Below, piece after piece: positions 17,832 through 26,541 of a DNA stretch of 64,000 nucleotides; position 1 is the first letter of the stretch; each line of letters begins with the position of its first letter. The notes under the pieces are model-generated. The model had not been told where the DNA came from. It made no database searches and saw only the letters and a list, made by a program, of their open reading frames with translations. A program made the translations under genes and the position numbers. The DNA comes from Mucilaginibacter mallensis (GTDB lineage: Bacteria; Bacteroidota; Bacteroidia; Sphingobacteriales; Sphingobacteriaceae): positions 682,001 through 746,000 of the forward strand of contig NZ_LT629740.1 in the NCBI RefSeq assembly GCF_900105165.1, given 5' to 3'.

Positions 17832-19658
17832 ATGATCTGTTGTAAAAAAACTCCATTACGTATTACTCATAAATTATTTACTGTTCCGGGCTTAATATTA
17901 TGCCTGCTGCTAACTATCCATAGCAAGTCCCAGGCACAAAAAGCTGCCGTGCCTGTTAGCATGTATGAGCAGGCCAGCGAGGTAAGCGGCAAGATTATAC
18001 AGTACGGGCAGGACATCAGCGCCATTAATGATTTTTACTGGCCCTATGTACTTGATCCGAATAACGAAGAACAGTTTAAAGACCAGGTACTAAGCTCGCC
18101 CGAACAGCGTAAAAGGCTAATCGAGGTAAATAATGATTATCTGAAACAATTGGCTCAGGTAGATTTTGATGCCATGAGTGTATACGGCAAGGTGGATTAC
18201 ATCCTGCTAAAGAAAAAAATAAACTTAGCGTTGATCGATCTGCACAAGGAAGAGGATCAATACAACAGTATAAAACAATACATGCCCTTTGCCAATGATA
18301 TTTACCTGCTGGAAGCACAGCGCAGACGCGGTGTTACGATGGATGGCCAGACAGTAGCTGCTAAACTTAATGATATTTTAAAGGAGCTTAAAATTGATAC
18401 AGCTTCATTTAATAAAGTGCCATCGCTGGATATGCCGCTGGCAAGAAAAGCCAGGGAAGCAGTTATCGGCTTAAAAAGCAGGCTGAAGAATTTCTACGAT
18501 TTCTATAATAATTACGATCCACAATTTACCTGGTGGGTACCTGCGCCATATAAAATTTTAGATAGCACGCTAACCTTATACAGCAAACAGATCATTAAAA
18601 AAGGAAAGCTGCATACTACGCAAAAGCCTGATAGCAGCGGGATAAAAGGCGTGCCGATAGGTCGCGAAGCGCTGATCAGTCAGATGGATGCGGAAATGAT
18701 CCCTTATACACCCGAGGAACTCATAAAACTGGCGAACAAGGAATTTGCCTGGTGCAATAAGGAAATGCTGAAGGCATCAAACGAAATGGGTTATGGCAAC
18801 GATTGGAAGAAGGCCTTAGAGAAAGTGAAGAATAGTTATGTGCCAGCCGGGCAACAACCTGCAACCATTGTGCAATTAAGTAATGACGCACTGGACTTTA
18901 TTAAAGCCCGCGACCTGATAACCATACCGCCGCTTGCCGAGGAAACCTGGGGCATGATCATGATGACACCGCAAAGGCAACTGGTAAACCCGTTTTTTAC
19001 AGGTGGCCGCGAGATCAGCGTTTCCTATCCAACCGGATCAATGGAAGAAGGGGATAAGCTGATGAGCATGCGCGGTAATAACCCCTATTTTTCAAGGGGG
19101 ACAGTACAGCATGAGCTTTTGCCGGGGCATAACCTGCAATATTTTATCAATAGCCGTTACAAATCATACCGCCAGGATTTTGCTACACCATTTGCAGGTG
19201 AAGGCTGGGCCGTGTACTGGGAGCTATTACTGTACGATCAGGGTTTTGCAAAAACACCTGAACAGCGTATAGGGATGTTGTTCTGGCGTATGCACCGCTG
19301 CGCGCGCATCATATTCTCGCTCAATTACCATTTAGGCAACTGGACTCCTCAGCAATGTATCGACTTTTTGGTGGATAGCGTAGGCCACGAGCGGGCGAAT
19401 GCCATAGGCGAAGTTAGAAGATCGTTTAAGGGTGATTACAGTCCGCTGTACCAGGTTGCCTATTTAACCGGTGCCCTGCAATTAATGAGTTTGAAACACG
19501 AGCTGGTTGATGGTGGTAAAATGACCTACAAGCAATTTCATGATGCGGTTGTAAAGGAAGGTCTTATACCTGTTGAACTGGTGAGGGCAACCCTTGAAGG
19601 CACGCCTTTAAACAAGGATTATAGTACCAACTGGAAGTTTTACGATTTCAACAAGTAA
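17832..19658 (+). CDS. DUF885-family secreted metallopeptidase-like protein
   Basis: 608 residues from the ATG at 17832. An upstream TTG at 17775 is in frame but falls in a promoter-like box and would put a charged stretch before the signal peptide. The hydrophobic signal (VPGLILCLLLTIHSKSQAQ) points to export. The DUF885 core has HELLPGHNLQYF (H427, E428, H433) and EGWAVYWELLLYDQGF (E457), which resembles a zinc-metallopeptidase site with His/His/Glu ligands. The RRSFKGDYSPLYQVAYLTG segment near the C-terminus is also typical. Family members are annotated as peptidases, mostly without a known substrate. It starts ~200 bases after the AraC gene and 50 bases before an amino-acid permease gene, which suggests periplasmic peptide breakdown feeding the permease. 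Enzyme activity is inferred. Confidence 0.82.
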   Translation: MICCKKTPLRITHKLFTVPGLILCLLLTIHSKSQAQKAAVPVSMYEQASEVSGKIIQYGQDISAINDFYWPYVLDPNNEEQFKDQVLSSPEQRKRLIEVNNDYLKQLAQVDFDAMSVYGKVDYILLKKKINLALIDLHKEEDQYNSIKQYMPFANDIYLLEAQRRRGVTMDGQTVAAKLNDILKELKIDTASFNKVPSLDMPLARKAREAVIGLKSRLKNFYDFYNNYDPQFTWWVPAPYKILDSTLTLYSKQIIKKGKLHTTQKPDSSGIKGVPIGREALISQMDAEMIPYTPEELIKLANKEFAWCNKEMLKASNEMGYGNDWKKALEKVKNSYVPAGQQPATIVQLSNDALDFIKARDLITIPPLAEETWGMIMMTPQRQLVNPFFTGGREISVSYPTGSMEEGDKLMSMRGNNPYFSRGTVQHELLPGHNLQYFINSRYKSYRQDFATPFAGEGWAVYWELLLYDQGFAKTPEQRIGMLFWRMHRCARIIFSLNYHLGNWTPQQCIDFLVDSVGHERANAIGEVRRSFKGDYSPLYQVAYLTGALQLMSLKHELVDGGKMTYKQFHDAVVKEGLIPVELVRATLEGTPLNKDYSTNWKFYDFNK

Positions 19659-19708
19659 TTAATAGATTTTAATTGATACCCCTGATATTTAATCCCCCTG
19701 ATTTATAA

Positions 19709-21151
19709 ATGGATCATAATCCCTCATTTAAGCCATCGTTACGACTGATTGACGCTACCATGCTGGTGGCGGGCAGTATGATTGGCTCCGGTATATTTAT
19801 AGTAAGCGCCGATATAACCCGTAATGTGGGCAGTGCAGGCTGGCTGATATTTGTTTGGCTGATAACCGGCTTTATGACCCTCACAGCGGCCTTAAGCTAT
19901 GGCGAGCTGAGTGCAATGTACCCAAAGGCTGGCGGTCAATACGTGTATTTAAAAGAGGCATACAATCCACTGGTAGGTTTTTTATACGGATGGAGCTTTT
20001 TTACCGTGATACAAACGGCAACCATAGCCGCGGTAGGGGTAGCGTTCTCTAAGTTTATGGCCTATCTTGTTCCGGCGGTAAGTGAGGATAATATCCTGTT
20101 AAAAATACAAATGGGTGTGGATAGCGCCGGGCAGGCGCGCTTTTTTACTTTTAGCGCCGCACAACTGGTATCCATCATATTAATTTTCCTGCTCACGTTC
20201 ATTAATACCCGGGGTATAAAAAGTGGTAAGCTGATACAAACTACGTTTACTTTAACCAAGTTGCTGAGTTTATTCGGGCTGATTGTTTTTGGTTTTATTG
20301 CCCTAAAGGGCGATGTATGGCATGCCAACTGGACCAACGCCTGGAGCCTGCACAGCCTGAATAAGGACGGCAGTTTTTCAACCTATACAACAATTGCCGC
20401 TTTAGGTGCTATCGCATCCTCAATGGTAGGCTCCATTTTTAGCAGCGACTCATGGAACAACGTAACCTTTATAGCCGGTGAATTGAGAAACCCTAAACGG
20501 GATATCGCTTTGAGCTTGTTCTTCGGTACACTGATCGTAACCATTATTTATGTGGCGGCAAACATTGTTTACACCGCTGTTTTGCCCCTGCACGAAATTG
20601 CTTATGCAGCTAAGGACAGGGTGGGTGTAGCAGCATCACAATCCATATTCGGTAATATAGGTACGGTAATTATCGCGCTGATGATCATGGTATCAACATT
20701 TGGCTGTAATAATGGTTTAATTATGGCTGGCGCGAGGGTATATTACTCTATGGCTAAGGATAAACTGTTCTTTAACAAAGCGGCAACGCTCAACAAAAAC
20801 TCGGTACCGGGTTATGGCTTATGGATCCAGTGCATATTTGCTTGTTTGTGGAGCTTAAGCGGCAAATACGGCGATCTGCTGGATATGATTTCCTTTGTAG
20901 TAGTAGTATTTTACATGCTGACCATCATCGGCATTTTCATTCTCCGTAAAAAACACCCGAATGCCGAGAGGCCTTATAAAGCTTTTGGCTATCCTGTTTT
21001 GCCAATATTATATATCATCATGGGACTGGCATTCTGCATCCTGCTGATCAAATTCAAGCCAAACTACACCTGGCCTGGATTGATCATTACCCTTGCAGGC
21101 ATACCTGCCTATTACCTGATTATGCGTAATCAAAAACCAGCAGATATTTAA
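19709..21151 (+). CDS. APC-superfamily amino acid permease
   Basis: 480 residues, about twelve hydrophobic segments. The first has the APC signature GSMIGSGIFIVSADI with the glycine-rich unwound substrate-binding part. YGELSAMYPKAGGQYVYL and FVWLITGFMTL are also characteristic of LAT/AGT-type permeases. It should carry amino acids across the inner membrane by exchange or proton symport. Position right behind a secreted peptidase and near the hydroxyproline operon makes proline or hydroxyproline a reasonable substrate guess, but sequence alone does not show this. Cotranscription with the DUF885 gene is likely (50-base gap). The stop is followed by a hairpin repeat that may act as terminator. 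Confidence 0.88.
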   Translation: MDHNPSFKPSLRLIDATMLVAGSMIGSGIFIVSADITRNVGSAGWLIFVWLITGFMTLTAALSYGELSAMYPKAGGQYVYLKEAYNPLVGFLYGWSFFTVIQTATIAAVGVAFSKFMAYLVPAVSEDNILLKIQMGVDSAGQARFFTFSAAQLVSIILIFLLTFINTRGIKSGKLIQTTFTLTKLLSLFGLIVFGFIALKGDVWHANWTNAWSLHSLNKDGSFSTYTTIAALGAIASSMVGSIFSSDSWNNVTFIAGELRNPKRDIALSLFFGTLIVTIIYVAANIVYTAVLPLHEIAYAAKDRVGVAASQSIFGNIGTVIIALMIMVSTFGCNNGLIMAGARVYYSMAKDKLFFNKAATLNKNSVPGYGLWIQCIFACLWSLSGKYGDLLDMISFVVVVFYMLTIIGIFILRKKHPNAERPYKAFGYPVLPILYIIMGLAFCILLIKFKPNYTWPGLIITLAGIPAYYLIMRNQKPADI

Positions 21152-21159
21152 TGTCTCTC

Positions 21160-21262
21160 TGAAGATAAAAAGCAGAGGTCATGCTGAGGCACTCGAAGCA
21201 TGCGGGCAAAGGCCTCTGCGCCCACCCTTCGAGTGCCTCAGGGTGACCCCACACTCAAGATA
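21160..21262. repeat. Dispersed hairpin repeat, CTCGAAG core (end-less copy)
   Basis: A 14-bp perfect stem TGAGGCACTCGAAG (21185-21198) / CTTCGAGTGCCTCA (21227-21240). The core, including TCATGC before it and GGGTGAC after it, is nearly identical to the one at 54275-54345. The outer inverted ends seen at 54246-54390 are missing here or decayed. It lies right behind the permease stop and may double as a terminator. Confidence 0.7.
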
Positions 21263-21264
21263 AT

Positions 21265-21358
21265 TTTCACTCTGTGTTCCTCTGTGCAAACCTTCGCGTC
21301 CTCTGTGGTAAAAAACTAACCACAAAGAACACAAAGCTTTTCACAAAGAGCGCTAAGG
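21265..21358. repeat. Dispersed repeat rich in CTCTGTG / CACAAAG
   Basis: CACTCTGTGTTCCTCTGTG on the left is mirrored by ACAAAGC...CACAAAGAG on the right, with TGTGGT / ACCACA in the middle. A related sequence flanks 26807-26974, where it is interrupted by another element. Together with the preceding repeat it fills most of the 306-base gap 21152-21457; the rest holds only the GH27 promoter region. Confidence 0.6.
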
Positions 21359-21421
21359 ATTTCGGTTAATATAAAGTGTCTATTTACTAAAATAGAGCCA
21401 TAAACACACGTACGTTAAGCC

Positions 21422-21429
21422 TAAATTTG
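21422..21429 (+). promoter_or_regulatory. Candidate promoter -7 box for the GH27 gene
   Basis: TAAATTTG fits TAnnTTTG exactly and lies 28 bases before the GH27 start codon. No TTTG at the -33 spacing. Confidence 0.38.
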
Positions 21430-21457
21430 GTCTTACAATTAAGCTGAAAACCTACTC

Positions 21458-23695
21458 ATGTATAAATTTATACTTACGCTGTTTATAAGTGCCTGTTTAA
21501 ATATTTGTCTGGCACAAAATACCCATTTCATAAAGCCGGATTCGGCACGTTTTATAACCGGTACGCAGGATAACTATAGGGACATTACTTTCAATGACCA
21601 GGCCTGGAAAATGCAAAAACTAGGTGAGGTTTGGCAAAGTCAGGGTTATCCGGATTATCATGGCTATGCCTGGTACCGCATCCATGTTCATATCCCCTCA
21701 TCATTAAAAAAGAGCGCCATTTGGGCCGATAGTCTGCGTATTTACCTTGCCCATGTTAACGATGTTGATGAAACCTATTTTAACGGGGTGAAGATCGGCA
21801 AGATCGGCTCGTTCCCTGATGATAAGGGTGGTTATGTAAGCAAATGGCCCGCCGTTCGCAGCTATTGCATTCCGGCTAATAGTAACCTTATAAAATGGGA
21901 TGCGGATAATGTGATAGCCGTAAATGTTTACGACGGCGGCGGCACAGGCGGCATATTTATGGGCGAACCATTTATTGATATGCTCGAAAAAACCGACGGC
22001 ATTGAGTTTACGGCCAAAGCGATCAGCTTTTTACCCGGTGATAAGGCGCAGCGTAAACTACTGCTGCAAAACAAGTTCAATACGACTATCACCGGTACCT
22101 TTCACTATAAAATAATTGATGCGGCGCAGCATATCACCCTAAAAGAAGCTAATGTTATTACTGTTTTAGCACCGTTTGCATCAAAGGAGTTCACACTTGA
22201 TTTTCCGCACCGTGAGGGGATAGAGTTAACGTATGATTATACAGAAAAAACATCAGGCAAGGGCAAAAGCTTTACCGAAGTTGCTCCCTATATATTAACG
22301 CCAATTGCATCGAACAGTCCGGTTATTAATGGTCCGGCTGTTTTGGGCGCTATGGCAGGGCATGCTATTTTATACAGGATCCCTGTAAGCGGCGCAAGAC
22401 CTATAAATTACAGCGTGAGCGGCTTGCCAAATGGCTTAACCCTGGATGCCAAAACAGGGATCATCTCTGGTGCTATCGGCGCAAATGGTTCGTACCCCGT
22501 AATGCTTACGGCAACCAACAGCATAGGTAAATACCAAAAAGTATTCACTATTAAAGTAGGCGATAAACTGGCATTAACGCCACCAATGGGCTGGAACAGC
22601 TGGAATTGCTGGGGACTAAGCGTAAGTGCCGAAAAGGTAAAAAGTTCGGCCAATGCGCTGATTGAAAAAGGATTGGCTGATTATGGTTGGAGCTATATTA
22701 ATGTTGATGATGGCTGGCAGGCACCACAGCGGGCAGCATCAGGCGAGATAGTGGCTAATGATAAATTTCCGGATATGGCGGCCCTGGGTACATATCTTCA
22801 CGGGCAGGGTTTAAAGTTCGGGATCTACTCATCTCCAGGCACAAAAACCTGTGGCGGATTTTTAGGCTCATTGGGCCATGAGGGGCAGGACGCATCAACC
22901 TATCAGAAATGGGGAGTCGATTATTTAAAATACGACCTGTGCAGCTATACCGATATTATTGGCGAAGATACCTCGTTAGCTATCCAGCAAAAGCCTTACA
23001 TCATTATGCGCGATGCATTGAAAAAGCAGCAGAGGGACATTGTTTACAGTCTGTGCCAATACGGTATCAAGGATGTTTGGAAATGGGGCGCGGAAATGAA
23101 CGGCAACCTGTGGCGCACTACCGAAGATATTACCGACACCTGGGAAAGCCTTTATGATATTGGTTTTAAACAAGATAATTTATACCCCTATGCGCACCCC
23201 GGTGGCTGGAACGACCCCGATATGCTGATAGTAGGCATGGTAGGCTGGGGCGAAAGCTTGCACCCCACTCGTTTAACGCCTTATGAGCAATATACCCATA
23301 TCAGCTTGTGGTCGATGCTATCTGCCCCCTTGCTTATTGGCTGCGATATCAGCAAGCTGGATGATTTTACTCTTAACCTGCTAAAAAACAAAGAGGTAAT
23401 TGATGTTGACCAGGATGTAGCCGGGCAACAAGCTAAAAAGGTGATCGAGGAAAATAATTTCCAGGTATGGGTAAAAACCATGGCCGATGGGAGTCATGTA
23501 ATAGGCATATTTAATTTAAACAACGCCTATGCAAGCTACGGGCTTAAGTTAAGCAAAGCCGGGATCAATCAGCTGTCAACCATCAGGGATATATGGCGAC
23601 AAAAGGATCTGGGCAAGCATTTAAGCGACGTTTCATTCAATATTCCGCCTCATGGGGTAAGGCTCATTAAGGTTACGAGCCCCCCGACCCCCTGA
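21458..23695 (+). CDS. Secreted GH27 alpha-galactosidase with N-terminal jelly-roll and Ig-like domains
   Basis: 745 residues. Signal peptide to about residue 19 (ICLAQ). Residues ~30-185 form a GH2-type sugar-binding jelly roll (YAWYRIHVHIP, NDVDETYFNGVKIG). Residues ~290-365 form a putative Ig (He_PIG) domain (SVSGLPNGLTLDAKTGIISG). The GH27 barrel starts at LTPPMGWNSWNCWG; the nucleophile is D493 (LKYDLCSY) and the acid/base D557 (RTTEDITDTW). A C-terminal beta domain follows. GH27 enzymes release alpha-D-galactose, and a few act on beta-L-arabinopyranosides. It lies between the permease and the S9 peptidase genes. In the hydroxyproline setting, removal of the single alpha-galactose from extensin serines is an attractive role, unproven. 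The last codons (PPTP) come from a C5/G5 hairpin that includes the stop codon. Confidence 0.92.
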   Translation: MYKFILTLFISACLNICLAQNTHFIKPDSARFITGTQDNYRDITFNDQAWKMQKLGEVWQSQGYPDYHGYAWYRIHVHIPSSLKKSAIWADSLRIYLAHVNDVDETYFNGVKIGKIGSFPDDKGGYVSKWPAVRSYCIPANSNLIKWDADNVIAVNVYDGGGTGGIFMGEPFIDMLEKTDGIEFTAKAISFLPGDKAQRKLLLQNKFNTTITGTFHYKIIDAAQHITLKEANVITVLAPFASKEFTLDFPHREGIELTYDYTEKTSGKGKSFTEVAPYILTPIASNSPVINGPAVLGAMAGHAILYRIPVSGARPINYSVSGLPNGLTLDAKTGIISGAIGANGSYPVMLTATNSIGKYQKVFTIKVGDKLALTPPMGWNSWNCWGLSVSAEKVKSSANALIEKGLADYGWSYINVDDGWQAPQRAASGEIVANDKFPDMAALGTYLHGQGLKFGIYSSPGTKTCGGFLGSLGHEGQDASTYQKWGVDYLKYDLCSYTDIIGEDTSLAIQQKPYIIMRDALKKQQRDIVYSLCQYGIKDVWKWGAEMNGNLWRTTEDITDTWESLYDIGFKQDNLYPYAHPGGWNDPDMLIVGMVGWGESLHPTRLTPYEQYTHISLWSMLSAPLLIGCDISKLDDFTLNLLKNKEVIDVDQDVAGQQAKKVIEENNFQVWVKTMADGSHVIGIFNLNNAYASYGLKLSKAGINQLSTIRDIWRQKDLGKHLSDVSFNIPPHGVRLIKVTSPPTP

Positions 23696-23708
23696 AGGGG
23701 GAGTTTTA
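23688..23708 (+). terminator. C5/G5 hairpin overlapping the GH27 stop codon
   Basis: CCCCC-TGAA-GGGGG followed by AGTTTTATT. The loop contains the TGA stop of the GH27 gene, so terminator and stop coincide. The stem is short but all G:C. Confidence 0.5.
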
Positions 23709-23756
23709 TTGGTAATATGGATGTTTTCGTTAGTAATTATATTCTTTAGTTCTATA

Positions 23757-23942
23757 TCATAGGTGTTCGGAAAATTACATTTTCCTTTTTTAATTCCCTC
23801 CCCACGGGAGGGGTGTGATTGGATGTGAAGTGGCAGGGAGGGGTTTATACACCAAATAAGCTGTTAAATCCCACCCTTCCCCGCCCTAAGGCGGGAATCG
23901 CACAGGGCCGATGCTGCCTCTTTCATCTTCCGAACACTTATG
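23757..23942 (+). mobile_element. MITE-like element, copy A (G/C-rich core)
   Basis: Inverted ends CATAGGTGTTCGGAA (23758-23772) and TTCCGAACACTTATG (23928-23942) match in 14 of 15 positions. A 9-bp direct repeat AGTTCTATA flanks the unit (23748-23756 and 23943-23951), as expected of a target-site duplication. The core has CCCTCCCCACGGGAGGGG and further C- and G-rich blocks and no credible gene. It occupies half of the 364-base gap 23696-24059; the remainder is AT-rich with nothing else visible. Confidence 0.78.
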
Positions 23943-24059
23943 AGTTCTATACAAGCAATTAATTAAGGGTAAATTATAATAATCATTAGCTAAATTATTG
24001 AGGAATAGGGTTTTGCTTATTCGTAATTTAGCTTCATATCTAAAACTACATTATATAGT

Positions 24060-26345
24060 ATGCGTTTTTTATCACCACGTTTGTTGTTGAGCGTGTCTGC
24101 CCTTATGGTTACGCAGGCCATGTACGCGCAGCAGCAAAAAGTTGTACCGTATTACCCAACAAGTCAGCAGATTTTGGAGTCGTACATCAGGCAAAATAAG
24201 CTTGATTCAACGCTTAAAACAATTCCACTAAATAGCCGCATCAATGCCAACTGGCAGGGCGACGCGTTCTGGTATGTTAAGCGTCTTGCAGGCAATGGGC
24301 AGGAATACGAATACATGAACGCTGTTACAGGCGTAAAATCAAAAGTGTTTGACCAACAGCGTTTGGTTGAGGGCATTAAAACAGCAACCGGCAAAAAAAC
24401 AGATGCGACGAAGCTGAACATCAGCAAAATGTTTTTTAATGCTGATAAAAGCGCGATCACCTTTAAAAAGGATACCACCTGGCTGCAGTGCAATTTAAGC
24501 ACCTACCAGGTTACTAAAACAACCGATACCCTGCACGATTTTTACGATAACGAAAAGCCCCTGCAATCCCGTACCTATCGCTGGGAATCGGTACAAAGAG
24601 ATTCTATATCGCCTGATAAAAAATGGGCGGCATATGCCAAAGGCGGTAACCTTTTTGTAAAGGAGATCGGCAGCGGCAAGGAATCGCAGATAACCGAAGA
24701 TGGCACTCTGGATCATCCTTATGGTGAATTTTCATGGTCGCCTGATAGCAAAAATGTGATCGGTTACCTTATCGATCCCAAAAAATCAAAGGAAGTATAT
24801 TTTGTATTGAGCTCGGTGCCGGGTACAACGCGAGGTCAATTAAAATCACATGAATACGACCAGCCGGGCGATGAGTTTACTAGCTATACGCCCTATATTT
24901 TCAGTATTGCAGAGAAGCGCAAAATTAAGGTTGATATTGATAAGATAGACTTTTTTGGCGCGCCCGAAGCGCACTGGCGTAAAGGCAGCAGCCGTTACTA
25001 TTCTTATGAAAGGGTCGACAGGGGCCACCAGCGTTTCAGAGTTATTGAGGTGGATGTAACCAATGGTAACACCCGTAATATCATCGACGAAAAAACAAAA
25101 ACCTTTATTTACGAGCAGCGCATTTATACCCGCTACCTGCCCGATACGCACGAAATTGTTTGGATAACCGAGCAAGACGGCTGGCGGCATATTTACCTGG
25201 TAAATGATGTTACCGGGACCGAAAAACTGATTACCAAAGGCGACTGGGTAGTACGTGATATTGATAGCGTAGATAGCAAAAAAAGAGAGATCTGGTTTAC
25301 GGCCAGCGGCATGAATGCAGGTGAAGATCCTTATTTTATCCACTACTACCGCATAGGTTTCGATGGCAAAAATATGGTTGACCTGACACCGGCCAAAGGT
25401 AACCATACCGTATTTTTCTCTCCCGACAGGAAATATTATTTAGACACCTATTCAGAAGTAAATGTTGCCCCGGTTACTGAGCTTCATGAAACCGGCAGCC
25501 GCAAAAAAATAGCGGAGATAGAGCATACCGATATGCAGCCCTTACTGGCAACAGGTGTAAAATTACCCGAAGTGTTTGTAGCAAAAGGCAGGGATGGCAA
25601 AACAGATATTTGGGGCGTGATCTACCGCCCAAGTAATTTTGATAGTTCAAAGGCCTATCCAATCATCGAAGATATTTATGCCGGTCCGCAGGATTCATTT
25701 GTGCCGAAAAGCTTTTCGCCGATAAATGAAATGCAGAGCATTGCGGAGCTGGGCTTTATTGTGGTGCAGATGGATGGTATGGGCACAGCCAACAGGTCGA
25801 AAGCATTTCATGATGTGTGTTGGAAAAACCTGGCAGATGGTGGCTTCGCCGATCGTATTTTATGGATAAAGGCCATGGCTAAACAGTATCCGCAGGCTGA
25901 TACGACAAGAGTTGGTATATATGGTACTTCAGCAGGCGGGCAAAATTCGGCAGCCGCAGTGTTGTTCCATCCTGAGTTTTATAAAGCAGCAGTATCGGCA
26001 TGTGGTTGCCACGATAACCGGATTGATAAACAATGGTGGAACGAGCAGTGGATGGGCTACCCTGTTGGGCCTCATTATGAGCAGCAAAGCAACATAACCA
26101 ACGCTGGCAAGCTAAAAGGTAATCTTTTACTGATTGTTGGCGAGGCCGATCAAAATGTTCCGCCGGAATCGACCTACCGTTTTGCCGACGCGCTGATAAA
26201 AAATAACAAGGATTTTGATCTGCTAACCGTCCCCGGCGCTAACCATACAGATGGTGGCCCATACGGGCGTAGAAAGAAACGTGATTTCTTTGTAAAGCAC
26301 TTATTGCATGTTGATGCTCCGGGCAGGGACATAGGCGAGCACTAA
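24060..26345 (+). CDS. S9 family peptidase, dipeptidyl peptidase IV-like (prolyl)
   Basis: 761 residues with a signal peptide (to about residue 24, AMYAQ). The N-terminal ~500 residues form a DPP IV-type beta-propeller (SPDKKWAAYAKGGNLFVKE, EFSWSPDSKNVIGYLID). The C-terminal alpha/beta hydrolase has S624 in YGTSAGGQ, D697 in GEADQNVP and H729 in GANHTDGGPYGRRKK. Common DPP IV proteins have a GWSYGG serine motif; GTSAGG here marks a divergent branch, so exact specificity is open. DPP IV enzymes remove X-Pro (and X-Ala) dipeptides in the periplasm, which suits degradation of proline/hydroxyproline-rich chains encoded nearby. Single-gene transcription unit between an element and a terminator. 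Confidence 0.88.
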   Translation: MRFLSPRLLLSVSALMVTQAMYAQQQKVVPYYPTSQQILESYIRQNKLDSTLKTIPLNSRINANWQGDAFWYVKRLAGNGQEYEYMNAVTGVKSKVFDQQRLVEGIKTATGKKTDATKLNISKMFFNADKSAITFKKDTTWLQCNLSTYQVTKTTDTLHDFYDNEKPLQSRTYRWESVQRDSISPDKKWAAYAKGGNLFVKEIGSGKESQITEDGTLDHPYGEFSWSPDSKNVIGYLIDPKKSKEVYFVLSSVPGTTRGQLKSHEYDQPGDEFTSYTPYIFSIAEKRKIKVDIDKIDFFGAPEAHWRKGSSRYYSYERVDRGHQRFRVIEVDVTNGNTRNIIDEKTKTFIYEQRIYTRYLPDTHEIVWITEQDGWRHIYLVNDVTGTEKLITKGDWVVRDIDSVDSKKREIWFTASGMNAGEDPYFIHYYRIGFDGKNMVDLTPAKGNHTVFFSPDRKYYLDTYSEVNVAPVTELHETGSRKKIAEIEHTDMQPLLATGVKLPEVFVAKGRDGKTDIWGVIYRPSNFDSSKAYPIIEDIYAGPQDSFVPKSFSPINEMQSIAELGFIVVQMDGMGTANRSKAFHDVCWKNLADGGFADRILWIKAMAKQYPQADTTRVGIYGTSAGGQNSAAAVLFHPEFYKAAVSACGCHDNRIDKQWWNEQWMGYPVGPHYEQQSNITNAGKLKGNLLLIVGEADQNVPPESTYRFADALIKNNKDFDLLTVPGANHTDGGPYGRRKKRDFFVKHLLHVDAPGRDIGEH

Positions 26346-26403
26346 GAATTTAAAGATGAACAAATAATTGGTTTTGTTAATATAATAGGTTGATTGTTAA
26401 TTG

Positions 26404-26436
26404 AGGCCTTGCCGCGAATGTGGTAAGGCCTTTTTT
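26404..26436 (+). terminator. Rho-independent terminator after the S9 peptidase gene
   Basis: AGGCCTTGCC / GGTAAGGCCT stem with one G-U pair and an 8-base loop, followed by TTTTT. It lies about 60 bases after the stop. Confidence 0.85.
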
Positions 26437-26498
26437 GTAAAGGGTAATTTATAGTTGATATTGACTAAAATGTTATTAACTGTTTGATGGAGAAGTAT

Positions 26499-26506
26499 TA
26501 GCTTTG
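26499..26506 (+). promoter_or_regulatory. Candidate -7 box for the small membrane protein gene
   Basis: TAGCTTTG fits TAnnTTTG and lies 35 bases before the ATG at 26542. A TTTG at 26482 is too close (13 bases) to be a standard -33 box. Confidence 0.33.
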
Positions 26507-26541
26507 ATTATAGCTAAACTTACACTTAAATCTTATCGCTC

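Noticed and set aside
23757..23942. Possible CRISPR-like or REP-only repeat
   Set aside because: Copies are kilobases apart with no regular spacers; inverted ends and 9-bp direct repeats point to transposition.
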